In this document: positions 51,101-60,900 of the stretch, one piece after another | Position numbering within the stretch: the first letter of the stretch is position 1 | Layout: every line of letters begins with the position of its first letter | Source of the DNA: Aquila chrysaetos chrysaetos | Lineage: Eukaryota > Chordata > Aves > Accipitriformes > Accipitridae | DNA: 64,000 bases | Direction of reading: 5' to 3' | NCBI RefSeq assembly: GCF_900496995.4 | Contig: NC_044016.1 | Span: forward strand, 23,788,932 to 23,852,931 | Notes under the pieces: generated by a model | Database searches by the model: none | What the model saw: only the letters and a program-made list of their open reading frames with translations | Told to the model about the DNA's origin: nothing | Made by a program: the position numbers and the translations under genes

Positions 51101-54100
51101 CCGTCCTCTTGGTGTGGATTGCTACTGCTGGTTAATCTTCAGGGGTGGGGATCTGGGGAGGCAAATTTATGAAGGAGAAAACTAGGTTACTTATCAGTAA
51201 CTGGAATTCTCTGAATATATTGCCTCCACAGATCCACACTAACCCTCCCTCCTTTTGTTAGAATTAACTCACGATTCACAATAGCTGGATAAAAATGAAG
51301 GGACTGGGCACTGTGATGCTAGAAAACCCTGTTTAAAAAAATATTCTCATGAGTCCATTGAGGCAAATTACCCGCTTGGATACTTGCTCTAAACAATTCT
51401 AGGATTCACGTACAACACATGACTTCATGAAAATGGATTTGTAGCAGTGATATCTCAAAGGTGCAATTATTGGAAAATGATCAAGCTTCCACAAACCTTC
51501 TAGCAGCACACTGTTTTGTTTGGGTTTTTTTTTGCACAAGTGAAGTTCTTATCTGCTTCTATTGCATTAGATATTTTGTAAGCATTACTAAACCCAGTAT
51601 ACTGTTATAATATTCAGAGATCCCCGCCAAAGACTTTTATTCTAGTGAGAAGAGAGATAATATTTATTTGGCATGACATTACTAAAACCAGTATATTTTT
51701 GTAATATTCAGAGATCCCTGCCAAAGACTTTTATTCTAGTGAGAAGAGAGATAATATTTATTTGGCAGGAGCAGTTCATCATAATTCCACCCTCTTCAGG
51801 GCGCACTTCCACTATCTTCCACATGTGTACTTAGAGTTAATATTTCTATTCTACTTAGAATATGTACTTTTTTCTGATCTAAGCCTTAAATTTTTAAGAA
51901 ACATGCTTCACCCCCAATTTTCCATGGCTGTATTTCACTAACTTTCACATCACTGCAGAATGATAGTACAATATTCTTTTTCTGCCAGGTCTATGAAATT
52001 ATTCAAAAATCCAAGATGCGTACTCCTTGCACTAAGGGAGATTACCTGGACTGTCTTTGTTTTTATAATTTTTTGTTCTGTGGAATTTGTTGCTAAATCA
52101 AGGTAACAACGGGAGATAATTGTTACTAAAATAGAAAAGTGTTACCTAATTTATATTTTACTTTACTATTTCCAGGAATTTTGCATTGTCTGAAGTGTAC
52201 GTTTTGCGTGACTAGTGTGTGTGATTATTTGTCCCACTTTAGTTTGATATAAAAATAAAATATGTTTATTTAAATGGACAAAATTAACACTGACGGAGTT
52301 TTGAAGTGTTCAGAACACATCCTGAGTGTGGATTATTTACAGGAATAAAGGAATGAAATAATCAAATTTTGGCTAGGAAGAGTGAAAGGTTATGATAACT
52401 CATCCCAAACTCTAACTACTGAATGATTAACACACAGAAAAGGAGTTGAGATGTGTTCTCCCGTTGTAGTCCCTGCAGAGTTTTTCTGAAGCTTTTTCCC
52501 ATCATCACTTCATACACTTTTTCAGAGCCTTAACTGCTGCTATTTATGGACAGCCCATAGATGCACCTACCTAACTTTTCTCAAACCTTGCAATCCTGCC
52601 TTTGAACATTTACGCAACTAAACCAAGTCCCACACTGCCAAATCCAAATTCCACATCGGAATTCCACTCCTCTTCATCAGCTATAAAGGGAGATGGTGTG
52701 ACTCACCAGAATATTGAAGTCCATGCTGCAGATGTCTGCTAGTATAGAATGAATGATAGTACCTCCTTTTTAACTCCATGGTAGAATACATTTTCTTCTC
52801 ATTTAAGGAAAAGGTATCAACACTCTTCCAGAAATATTTCTGTATCTATATAGAATGTGTTTGGGGGAAAGGGGTGGTTTTATTTCTAGAGAACTATGCA
52901 AACACATAATATACTAAGCTTTCTAATATTTGAATAGTGATTTCATGGTTTGCTTTGACAGACAGAAGAGACCGCTACACGAAGTAGATGATGATGCACT
53001 ATGATGTGCAGGGAAAACAACTCATCTCAGCCTTCTACAACTGTCTCTCTCCATAAGCAGTCTGGAATTAGTGAAATTGCATGACAGTTGCATCTTGCAA
53101 CTGCAAAGGTAAGCCTTCTAAATGAAGTAAACAATTTTTAAAATTGACAGCAATTCTCTAATTTCATTCAATTTTAGTAAAATTTGAAAGGTTAAAAAAT
53201 ATTAAAGCCATACATGCTTGCAGTTATACCCTCAACAGTACTTCACTTTTAATTCATTTGGGCTAAAATGCAATAGTCTAAGTTGCAGGAGAGATTTTTA
53301 AAGGCTTTTTTTTTTTCATGGATATAATACAGGGAACAGACATGGCCAGATAAAACACTGGCCCTCACTGCAGACACTCACTGAAGAATGATTTAGTGTC
53401 CAGCAGCAACTATCAGATTTTAAATCCTATGTTACTGCAATCAGCAGGCATTATTCAATGTGCCTATTAAGTCTTCTTTGGAGCAACAGGAGTCCTGCCT
53501 CACAAAGAGCCTATCACTGGTCTTGTTTCATTCCCCAAATGTACTCCTCCTCCTAAAGACTTTAATCCACTCCAGTTCTCCCTATGAAAGCAAAGGCCTA
53601 GACACGCCAAACACAATAGCAATTGCTGCACCCTACAAGTAATAATTTTTTGCTTATTTACTTTTTTCTGTTTGTTTTTTTGTTCTTGTATCATCTTATA
53701 TCTTTTTTTTTTTTTTTTTTGGTAGTGCATTTCATATTTTTCCTGCTGTTTTAGTTTTATTCTTGGTACTTCGCAGCAGTTTTTCCTATATCCTGGATTT
53801 TACTTTTTTCCTTTTATCCTGATGTAGTGCTTCTTTGGCTTCTATATGCTCCCAGTCAATATGGTCATTCTTTCTCCCTCATCATTTGTGGTTCCATCTC
53901 TACTCACTGGAACTTTTCCCCCATACCTATCTGTGCTCACTCTTTGCTCAGTGGTACTTTTTTCCTCCCTTCTTTTACAGCTGTGGTCTGATTCTGCTTT
54001 TTTAAAAAATTTTATTTTACTTTAAAGCATGTTATGTTTTCACCAAGTGGTGTTACAGCATGTTTTTGCCTTCACTGCAAAAACAGGAAGAAGGATAAAG

Positions 54101-56774
54101 GACAAAGTATATTCTAGAAATATTACGATTTGCTTCTTTCTTCCTTCTCATTCTGTAGTTGGCTTGACTCAAGTAGGATAAACTTGAAACTAAATTACAA
54201 TAAAGCACCGAACAAGTTTCATGATATTGTACTTAGATAATGATTTCAAACCTGTTGTACTGATTTCTGGCTACAGGAATGTAAACGAAGGTAATAATGA
54301 GGTACAATTTACAGCTTTACTCTATATTCTTCCACTTTGTCATTTTGCTTTTATTTTGGCTGAAATCGATTGAAGTATAACAAATCTTCAGCAGAGCTAT
54401 CTAAAGAAATTAGCAAAAAAGGAAACTTTATTGGAAAGAGATCAGTAGAATGAGGATATGACGACTTCAAATGTAATGGGGGGCATGTGGGCCTCCTTTA
54501 CTCAGGCACTTTAAATCTGACTCAATTGAGCAGCTTAGACCAGCAAGAAAAAAAGTGGGTGCAGTATAGAGACAGTGATGTTCCCAAAAGTCCATACGAG
54601 TCTACATGAGCTAAAGATAATACACATCCTCACATTCTTAGAGAGCCAAAATGCAACTAAACTGGTTTGGACATGAAAGTACATAGGATCTCAAAATGCA
54701 GAGAACTAGCGCAGTACATTTTCAGCATATTTGACCTAAAACTCCTTTCTTCTCAGTGCTCACACTCATTTGTCCAGAGCCTTGCAAGCGAGAGACATTA
54801 CTTGACAGAAAATTCTATTTCTGTCATTTTGACTGATAACCACCAAGTGATGAAGACTTCCAAGCTGTTATTTTTCTTCACTTTTTTAGAAAATAGAGGT
54901 TTCCCCTCTCTGAATGACTGAGGAGATTTTTAAGCAATCTACCATTCAAGTTATTTAACTGAAAAAAAGATGACAGACAAATGATACTATTAAGTTTGCT
55001 CCAGGCAGTTTGCTACTGCAAAATCAAAATAATTTCAAGCAAATCTGGCAAGAGAAAAATTCCCTTGAATAGGTTCTTAAGCACTATTTAATCAGAAACA
55101 CTCCAAGCAAGAACACAGACTTCTTGGGATGTGGTATGTGTACACGTGCAATCTGGTAATCTAGGACAAAAGAAATGATCCTTTGGAGTGATGAGTCTCC
55201 TGTGCACCAAAGTGGAGGGAAGGACTGCACGCACAGGCATAGATGATGAAATTTGCCGAGTATGTCCATCTTCTTGTGTCAAAACTCCCCAATCAATTTA
55301 ACACCAATAAAAAAAAGGAGGAAAATCAAATTACAATGTTAAAAGCAGAACTTAACATTTCTAATTTTGTCCTTAGGAAGAACTAAGTAAGGCATGTATG
55401 CGATAGTTTGGATGCAATCTATGGAAAGTTGCCCTTGACACGAATACAACTTGTAATCAAAGGTATTATTTCTGTATTACCATAATGACATTATTGCTTG
55501 CCATGTATTTATTTGTTACTAAGATGTCCTGTCCTTTATATTATTGAAATAAAGAAATGCACATTTCCCCAAAAAAGAAGTTAAAGAAGCCAGGACAAAC
55601 TCTTTTTTTGTTCCTTAAGCAAAACACCAATCCAATCCTAAAACTCTTTAGTTTGGACCAATTAAGTTTTATTTTGACCATTTCTACTGGGGACCCCTAA
55701 AATAGTCATATTGGCTTAGAACGTGGCTGAGAACGGGTGGGCCGAAATCAAAAGAAGAGGAACAGAGTAATAGTTTAGTTGTGAAAACCTTAGAGGCTAC
55801 AAGGAAGCTGCAGAACTACATAAAGGGATTTTAAACCCACTCCTAGGGCTGGGCTGGCAGCCAGAGTGATGCATCCTGCAGCTGAAACTAGTACTCCACA
55901 GGTGTCCTTTGTTGGGCAATTCCAACAACCACCCTGACTTTGCTTTGTATTTCATCTGTAAACATCGAATTCTTAAGGAAGCACATACAGAAAATACGTT
56001 TTTGCTGCTTCACTGATACACACAAAGTTCTCACAAGGCACAATGATTTTCCTTGGGGAAGAAATAGATGTTAAAGCCTCCATAAATCCTAACTAAAGTA
56101 TTATATATCTATAAAAATATAAATATAAGAATATGTTATAGAAACAAAATTATATAGATATATGTTTGTATATATACAAACACTCCCCCAGGCATGTAAT
56201 TTTCAAACATTTATCCTCAAAACCTAAGTTTTGAGGAAAAAAAGCTAAGTTGAAAATAGGCTGTTTAGCAATAGGAGTTTTTGAAGTGCACAAACCTAGA
56301 TGCTCTTAAACTCTTAACATACACAGAGGAAAATGAAATGTGGAAGTCTAATCAGATTTCTCAAAGTCTGAATGAGCATTAAATCCCAAATTATAACCTT
56401 TTCTACTTAGCTGTTAATCTTCACCTGAAGTCAGACATTTTATGTTTTCCTCCAAACACATTTTAAGCAAGCAAACAAGCAATGTCAGAAATCAGGAACC
56501 TATCCTTTAAGGATGAACAATTATAAAGCACAAGCAGACTAATACAACATATAATCAACTTTATGAATGGAAAAAACAGCATACTAGCATTTTCATATAC
56601 AGCTTGATATAAAAGGTAGAAGCCACTGTATTTTTGCATACTCACTAGTTTTGCACTGACAAATGCGGCAACCATTTTGGTCCAGTTTGAAGCTATAGAT
56701 ACAGTCTTTTTCAGTCAAAGTGCAGTTCACCAAAATCTCACAGGTGGGTGGACCTATTGTGATGTATGTTGGTT
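12015..56774 (-). CDS. CRIM1: CRIM1, C-terminal ten coding exons (partial gene)
   Basis: Ten exons on the minus strand join in frame to encode 579 residues plus stop. CRIM1 is a type I membrane protein known to bind BMP-family ligands through its VWC (cysteine-rich) repeats and to modulate their processing and delivery. Domains in the visible part, numbered from its first residue: antistasin-like repeats about 1-136, VWC domains about 140-206, 210-278, 290-352 and 355-417, juxtamembrane linker 418-458, transmembrane helix about 478-498, cytoplasmic tail to 579. The order and sequence match vertebrate CRIM1 throughout, including the end ADNFYQTV. All junctions are GT-AG. The first visible exon opens in phase 1, so at least one upstream exon is needed. 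Human CRIM1 is about 1036 residues, so roughly the N-terminal 450 (signal peptide, IGFBP-like motif, first two VWC domains) are missing; I found no such exon between 56775 and 64000. Confidence 0.97.
12192..14947 (-). other. CRIM1 intron before the last exon
   Basis: 2756 bp, AT-rich. It includes a T run at about 14673-14688. No exon or named repeat recognised. Confidence 0.85.
14948..15135 (-). CDS. CRIM1: CRIM1 exon: transmembrane helix
   Basis: 188 bp. It enters in phase 1 after the acceptor tgccttgcag and leaves in phase 0 before the donor gtgccc. A short ectodomain end containing [11 protein letters not shown] leads into one hydrophobic helix ([20 protein letters not shown]), followed by the stop-transfer sequence NQKKQW and the start of the tail ([11 protein letters not shown]). 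The helix composition fits a single-pass type I protein. The donor is weak beyond position +2, but the join to the next exon restores the family sequence exactly. Confidence 0.95.
15136..16539 (-). other. CRIM1 intron between linker and transmembrane exons
   Basis: 1404 bp of AT-rich sequence with nothing recognised. Confidence 0.85.
16540..16662 (-). CDS. CRIM1: CRIM1 exon: juxtamembrane linker
   Basis: 123 bp, phase 1 at both ends. The acceptor is tttcacag and the donor is gtaaga. It encodes [19 protein letters not shown] followed by an acidic, proline-containing stretch ending DIIHIHR. It has no cysteine, as expected of the stalk between the last VWC domain and the membrane. Confidence 0.95.
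16663..17655 (-). other. CRIM1 intron between VWC6 and linker exons
   Basis: 993 bp of AT-rich sequence with nothing recognised. Confidence 0.85.
17656..17850 (-). CDS. CRIM1: CRIM1 exon: VWC domain 6
   Basis: 195 bp, phase 1 at both ends. The acceptor ends ccttcaacag and the donor is gtaatg. The translation begins [15 protein letters not shown] and includes [15 protein letters not shown] and GSCCPMC. This is the membrane-proximal VWC domain. Confidence 0.97.
17851..22353 (-). other. CRIM1 intron between VWC5 and VWC6 exons
   Basis: 4503 bp. It holds a short CTC triplet repeat at about 18179-18196. No interspersed repeat or extra exon recognised. Confidence 0.85.
22354..22575 (-). CDS. CRIM1: CRIM1 exon: VWC domain 5
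   Basis: 222 bp, phase 1 at both ends. The acceptor ends tatatttacag and the donor is gtgagc. A linker ([16 protein letters not shown]) with an N-glycosylation sequon (NES) precedes the VWC module, which carries [13 protein letters not shown] and GQCCPYC. Confidence 0.97.
22576..24255 (-). other. CRIM1 intron between VWC4 and VWC5 exons
   Basis: 1680 bp. It contains a C run at about 23477-23491 (plus strand) and A-rich tracts. No exon or repeat family recognised. Confidence 0.85.
24256..24471 (-). CDS. CRIM1: CRIM1 exon: VWC domain 4
   Basis: 216 bp, phase 1 at both ends. The acceptor ends tttttccag and the donor is gtatat. The translation begins [17 protein letters not shown] and contains [18 protein letters not shown] and DSCCPQC, nearly identical to mammalian CRIM1. 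This is one of the most conserved exons in the window. Confidence 0.98.
24985..25007. repeat. (AAAC)n microsatellite
   Basis: Five consecutive aaac units in a CRIM1 intron. Confidence 0.85.
25100..25118. repeat. (AAAT)n microsatellite
   Basis: About four aaat units, about 95 bp from the AAAC repeat. Confidence 0.8.
25491..25851 (+). mobile_element. Avian endogenous retrovirus LTR fragment (probably solo)
   Basis: It contains a TATA box (agtatataaa, 25530-25539), a block gtgagcaattgcattgtgca, a poly(A) signal attaaa (25720-25725) and an end typical of a common bird LTR family, including gcttagctgccagctgggg and taaaccgtggca, terminating in CA at 25851. No internal retroviral coding sequence adjoins it. 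The 5' end is unclear: TGCCAC at 25491 partly mirrors the 3' terminus, but I see no target-site duplication. It lies antisense to CRIM1. Confidence 0.8.
29362..29571 (-). CDS. CRIM1: CRIM1 exon: VWC domain 3
   Basis: 210 bp, phase 1 at both ends. The acceptor ends ttttgtgcag and the donor is gtaaca. A short spacer ([14 protein letters not shown]) precedes a VWC module with the HDGCRECYC and GQCCPSC signatures that define the family. Domains of this type in CRIM1 and chordin bind BMP ligands. Symmetrical 1-1 phase lets the module be skipped or shuffled without a frame change. Confidence 0.97.
30372..30392. repeat. (ATG)7 triplet repeat
   Basis: Seven perfect ATG units within an intron. Confidence 0.9.
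31413..31436. repeat. T24 homopolymer
   Basis: Uninterrupted thymidine run on the plus strand (A run on the CRIM1 transcript strand). Confidence 0.85.
33320..33441 (-). CDS. CRIM1: CRIM1 exon: antistasin-like repeats 3 and 4
   Basis: 122 bp. The acceptor is ggtcatctag and the donor is gtacgt. It enters in phase 2 and leaves in phase 1. It encodes [15 protein letters not shown], then [18 protein letters not shown], then CVICKCR, matching the last antistasin-like modules of CRIM1. The acceptor polypyrimidine tract is poor (attattttggtcatctag on the minus strand). That may make this a weak exon, but its conservation argues it is constitutive. Confidence 0.95.
33442..41433 (-). other. CRIM1 intron between antistasin 2/3 and 3/4 exons
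   Basis: 7992 bp. It holds the truncated minus-strand CR1 at 36.4-36.8 kb and a T run at about 40285-40306. The rest is AT-rich and unassigned. Confidence 0.85.
36413..36818 (-). mobile_element. CR1 fragment, 3' end only, about 406 bp
   Basis: On the minus strand it encodes the last 110 or so residues of CR1 ORF2 ([18 protein letters not shown] to [13 protein letters not shown]), then the CR1 3' end with the terminal repeat (tagaatcatagaatca on the plus strand). By translation it differs from the 47-kb copy at about 7 of 110 residues, so the two belong to the same young subfamily. Severe 5' truncation is typical of CR1. Confidence 0.95.
41434..41590 (-). CDS. CRIM1: CRIM1 exon: antistasin-like repeats 2 and start of 3
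   Basis: 157 bp. The acceptor ends gttgttcgcag and the donor is gtacgt. The phase changes from 1 to 2. The translation runs from [15 protein letters not shown] through [18 protein letters not shown] to CPFGYL, and the last codon is completed by the next exon. The arginine- and lysine-rich RPRPKKCKP stretch is a hallmark of CRIM1. This exon lies between two inverted CR1 copies (see findings). Confidence 0.96.
44603..45374 (+). pseudogene. CR1 ORF2 endonuclease region, broken
   Basis: The first part encodes an apurinic-type endonuclease domain with family motifs [50 protein letters not shown] and [12 protein letters not shown]. An in-frame TAA at 45063-45065 interrupts it. The same frame then continues from 45066 ([31 protein letters not shown]) until a frameshift at about 45.29 kb, after which it ends at 45372-45374. 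These breaks make the copy non-autonomous. Between 45.38 and 45.94 kb the remaining ORF2 sequence is in other frames. Confidence 0.93.
45950..47398 (+). CDS. CR1 ORF2 reverse transcriptase region, open for 482 codons
   Basis: A continuous frame from an internal methionine (the domain begins further upstream in broken sequence). Reverse-transcriptase motifs are visible: the palm motif containing the first catalytic aspartate (YLDFSKAFD, 128-136), SGVPQG (185-190) and FADD with the two catalytic aspartates (216-219). The usual C-terminal CR1 region follows ([49 protein letters not shown]). One conserved spot is altered (NYGPVGL where NYRPVSL is usual). The length of open frame points to recent insertion. 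It is not a host gene, and without an intact endonuclease it is probably inactive. Confidence 0.92.
   Translation: MGPDGIHPRALRELAEVLAKPLSIIYQQSWSTGEVPEDWRLANVMPIYKKDQRENPSNYGPVGLTLVPGKIMEQFVLRALTWQVQDKQGTRPSQHGFTKGRSCLTNLISFYDQVTRLVGEGKAVDVIYLDFSKAFDTVSHGILLEKLVSHGLDKCTLHWVKNWLDGRAQRVVVNGVKSSWRRVTSGVPQGLVLGPVLFNIFIKDLDEGIECTLSKFADDTKLGGRVDLLEGREALQRDPDRLDRWADANCLKFNKAKRRVLHFSQNNPMQRYRLGEECLQSCPAEKDLGVLVDSRLNMSQQCAQVAKKANGILACIRNSVASRSREVVVPLYSALVRPHLEYCVQFWAPHYRKDIEVLERVQRRATKLVRGLEHKSYEERLRELGLFSLEKRRLRGDLIALYNYLKGGCSEVGAGLFCQVAGDRTRGNGLKLRQGRFRLDIRKNVFTERVVTHWNRLAREVVESPSLEVFKKYIDKVLQNMV
51111..51240. repeat. Structured, repeat-like element with nested inverted repeats
   Basis: The arm gatctggggaggcaa (51150-51164) pairs with ttgcctccacagatc (51220-51234) with one mismatch. 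An outer pair is ggtgtggatt (51111-51120) and gatccacact (51231-51240). The interior holds a near-palindrome gttacttatcagtaac (51186-51201). The phrase ggttac...gtaactgg resembles a dispersed repeat I recall from reptile and other tetrapod genomes, but I cannot name it securely. Confidence 0.5.
51583..51770. repeat. Tandem duplication, two 94-bp units
   Basis: Copy 1 is 51583-51676 and copy 2 is 51677-51770. They abut and differ at about 6 of 94 positions, including a shared block tattctagtgagaagagaga. Unique-looking sequence flanks both. Confidence 0.93.
56646..56774 (-). CDS. CRIM1: CRIM1 exon: antistasin-like repeat 1
   Basis: 129 bp. The acceptor is a pyrimidine-rich tract ending ttaccttcag and the donor is gtgagt. 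It opens in phase 1 and ends in phase 1 (A|gtgagt). It encodes 42 complete codons from [10 protein letters not shown] to CRICQCKT, with six cysteines spaced as in antistasin-like modules and one N-glycosylation sequon (NCT). Compared with the human sequence as I recall it, this module has changed more than the neighbouring ones, though the cysteines are kept. It is the most upstream CRIM1 exon visible here. Confidence 0.93.
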
Positions 56775-59700
56775 CTGAAGGTAAGAAAAAATAAAACAAA
56801 TAAATTTGAGATTACTTGAGTATTTTAATTACGTTCACAAAAAGACATACACAATGCAACACTGAAAAGAATAATTTTTAATTAATTTTGCTTCTGATTA
56901 ATGAATATTCTCAGTACTTCTGAAACAATTCAAGAAAGAGACTTTGTTTTGAAGTGATGTACACTCATCACAAACAGTATAAAGCTGCATAAAATTTTTG
57001 AAATATTGAAACAGGAAAAAAATACTGCATTTTTTTTTGTTCACTATGAATTCAGCTTTCCTGCATATGCAGTTTAAAACTGAATGTAAAATATTTATTT
57101 TGCCCACTTTTCTCCAAAAGTTTTTCATCAAAACTTTGTGGAGATATTTTTACTTTAGAAACTGAACAGAGCTTTCTCCAAATCTCAGCTGATTGATACT
57201 ACCAAGCTGCAAATCAAACCATGTCACTCAGTAGATCAAATCTTTCTCTGTGTGAATAAGATCACTTCTACTGAAATTTAAAGCATAAGAGACTCTGAAT
57301 ACTAAAAGGGAATGTAAGATACACTGTGTGTGAAAGATCTCTGGAAACCATTTAAAAAATCTATTCATTGAAAAAATAACTTCTTACAGTATACTTTGCA
57401 GTACCAGATTATGCTTTTTGAAGTTGAGGATATTATTGCCAATTATTAGGTATTTATGAACAGTATTATACTTACTTTTGGACACGATCTAAGTATGTTG
57501 GAGTATGCAATTTGTTTTAATATGTATGGTAGCCAGAAATATTAATGTGTTTTAGTATACAAAGTTGTTAGAATACAATAATATCCAAAGACTTATGAAA
57601 ATAACAAGGAACCTCAACACTACCATCATAAAACAGGATACAGAAGGAATGAAACACCTATCTTTTCCTGAATGACTTTTTGTTCTGTGAGATTCATATA
57701 GTGTGTCTTGTGTTTTTCACAGAACTCAAGCACTTAAGAACTAACGAATTTATAGTCATGAGCATTATTAACATTATACTAAGCATTCAGGAAACACAAG
57801 TTGCATGACTTTTAAATAACTGTGAGCTTTTGTTCCACTGTTTCAATTGTTTGAGTTTATCCTGTTCCTCTATCTCAAGAAATGAAGACTTTAAAAAAAT
57901 TCAATACACGTATTGATAAATTGTGAAAATATGGAGAAACGTTATACTAAGCATCAGGGCAATAAACCATAATATGTTTTATAGAGTATACACATTTTCG
58001 TAGACTGGAGGTGGCCACATCTTGCCATCTCTCATCCTCAAGCCAAATACATTGAAAGGCAGATTTTGCTATCCTTACTTAAAGGCAGCTAGTCTCTACT
58101 CTCAGACTGAGGGTAAAATACTACTCATCATTGATTAAGTTGTTAGAAGTATACGCTGTTAACCAAAATACAAATTCCTGTGCCTATTGGCTCCATGGCC
58201 AGCAGGGAGCTTTTGCACCCATGCCTTCCAGTCAAGTGAAAATTATCCTATTATGAGAATGAGCTTCTCTACATTCATTGTCTTTCACAATTTTCAGCTT
58301 TCATAGCTTCTCCCCAGCCCTACTCTTCCCTTCACAACAGTTTATACAGCAGATGAACATTTGTAATCCTTTTAAAATTAGGTCAGCTAAGTACAGAGTT
58401 TGGAGGGAAAAACTGCATGAAAGACACTACAGTGAAGTTAGATGACTTCAAACTTATCCCAGAGGTCACAGTTCAGATTCCTCACTTTCCTGGAAGTTTC
58501 AAAGTAACATTCAAATTCTGTTGCTTGTGTAATTTTTGTAGGAAAAGTAGCTATACACTTTATATGTCTATAAACCAGCACCAACAGCTTTGTTCAAACA
58601 CAAGCTGGAAATTTGTACAATGGCATCCATGTCTCTGTAGACCCCTCAAATCTCTTCTAATTTAAATTAAAACTTTTCCAGATATTTTTGTAAGAGTTTA
58701 ATACAGATTACTAGGTTGGAAGTCAAACGAGGAATTTTATAAATTTCTGTGAATTCTTCATTTCAAAGCTGAGTTTGCACAGGTAGGATGGAGGAGTAAC
58801 CATAATGAGCAACGTATTTTTGAATCCATGGATTCCCAAACTAGACTTCTTTTAATCTCAGTGAACTCTTCATATTTGTTTCCAAGTTCATTCAGTAAAC
58901 TATCTGACTAAATCATATTCATGTATAATATTTAACATTTGCAACTTCAACAAGCCATTAGTTTAGGAATCCAGAACATATTGATATATACCAATAACAT
59001 CATGTATTCCAGAAACTCCATTAATTAATCACATCTGTTTAGGACTCTGAGTATATAAACTAGTTTTGCAAACAAACTGATTTGTAGCATCTGGTGCCTA
59101 TTCTGAAAACCTCCTTTCCTACCTCACTCCATTCTCTAACCAAAATACCCTAAACATGCAAGAGACCAAAATACAAGAGTTACCCTGAAGCTACATTCAG
59201 GTTACTGGTCAGCCAGCCCAAACCCTACCCTGTCATTTTGTCAAGTGACAAAAAAGCCACAGCAATGCTTACGCTCACTGGTAGTTAAAACCACTACAAA
59301 TCATATGAATCATTAATGCTACCCAAAGTAAAGTTCACACACAGTAACAGGAGAACTGAAGGAAACTGTAGCTTTACCATCTGACTGCAGAACAGTTAGG
59401 TAAAATACGTAGTTAACCCACAAACACTTACTGAAAGCTGAGATGCAGGTTAGTGTTCATTGAACCACTTGGGTGTAAACTAAACCTAGAGAAAAACAGG
59501 ATTGTGTTTCACCCCCCATCACTGAAGTTCACCCCTCAAGATAACTTCTCTTTAATTGCAGGTATAATTTAATATCTAGAAAAAAACCCATGGATATCTG
59601 TTATATATTTTTCGTGGTGACTTTTCAAATCTACACTTCTCTGTTTTGATGCTCTTGTGTCTTGGACACACAGACACAATTTTTTGCCCCCTTGATACAT

Positions 59701-60703
59701 CCAGTAATGTGGTATTTCTTACAAGGGACAAAATTAAACTGTCATTATATTAATTTGAAAGGTTTTTATTACTCCTCTATTCATTGTGTTTTATTAGTTT
59801 ATTACCTCCCACTTTTGTGTCTGCTCTCAGCATCCTCAGTGTTTCCAGACAAGCTTACAAATCTGTTTTTTCTCCCTCCTGTCCCTGAAGGTAAGCCCTG
59901 AGATACAGTAATTTTATATGCATGCCTGCTTCTCAATGAGCTGCAAGTAGAGAACAAAAGAAATAATTTCATTCCCTACCCCCACATGTGCAAAAATGCA
60001 GCCGGGGATGTGTGGGGGAATTCAGCCCTTTTCACTTCGCTAGACAAGACTCAACAAATAAAGCCAGCTCTGCTCTGCCAGGCTTCTGGCTATTTGAACA
60101 GGCAAGCAGTAGCTAAGCATGAAAAAGCATGTACCACCACATGATCTGAGCTAGGCTTTTCACTGCTGCTCTTGGTAGAAACGGCAGAAGAAAGATCCAG
60201 TGCACAAACGCACAGACAATGGGTGGGGAAAACGGGTGCTGTTTCTGTCTGTGTGCTTTACCAAAAATAAAACTATACCGTAGAAAGAGAGAAGAAGAAA
60301 GTAAAAAGAAGGGGATTGAAGAGAGTCTGGATGAAAACAATGCATTTTTTAATAAAGCACAGATTTTGCTGATGTCAAATGCTTATATATAAGGTTAAAT
60401 GCAGATTTCTATTAGAACATCATGCTTCTATATACTCTCCCTGAGCCTGATACTTTCTATGCTGAATTTTAGTGCAGAGGATTATTAATTTGCCTGCTGT
60501 GAGGCTGATAAAGATTTTTGAATTAATTTTTTACACTGCCATTTGCTTAAAACAATTTCAAAAAGTTTGAAATCCACAGCGGATATTTCAGTCACTGGTG
60601 GCCTGTCAGTCTGATTGGTCCACCAAGAAATACTACTGTATGTGATCAAAATCCTGAATCTCATTCATCCTAGCTTGAAATCAAACTGTGCATTTGTGGG
60701 GAA

Positions 60704-60721
60704 AGACAGACAGACAGACAG
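60704..60721. repeat. (GACA)n microsatellite
   Basis: About four units of agac/gaca just upstream of the purine tract. Confidence 0.85.
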
Positions 60722-60803
60722 TGACATCCAAGTAATACCTGGAGCTGGCTTTGTCCTTACTGAGCCTACACTAGCAATACCAACACAAAAACTGGATTTC
60801 ACA

Positions 60804-60900
60804 ACAAAAAAAGAAAGAAAAAAGAAATAAAAAGAAAAAAGAAAGAAAAAGAAAAAAGAAAGAAAAAGAAAAAAGAAAGAAAAAGAAAAAAGAAAAAAAA
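60804..60900. repeat. Purine tract, (AAAG/AAAAAG)n
   Basis: About 97 bp of A and G on the plus strand (one T interruption at about 60826) with an imperfect 16-bp rhythm of aaagaaaaagaaaaag-type units. Confidence 0.9.

Larger units (their letters stand above)
41591..56645 (-). other. CRIM1 intron between antistasin 1 and 2 exons
   Basis: 15,055 bp, the largest complete intron here. It holds the long plus-strand CR1 (44.6-47.5 kb), the 94-bp tandem duplication (51.6 kb), the structured element at 51.1 kb and a T run near 53702-53720. Confidence 0.85.

Noticed and set aside
55084..55282. Plus-strand phrase translating to LWSDES, resembling part of a Tc1-type transposase, with open minus-strand frames
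   Set aside because: The similarity is a handful of residues with no flanking inverted repeats or further motifs, so it is not enough to call a transposon.
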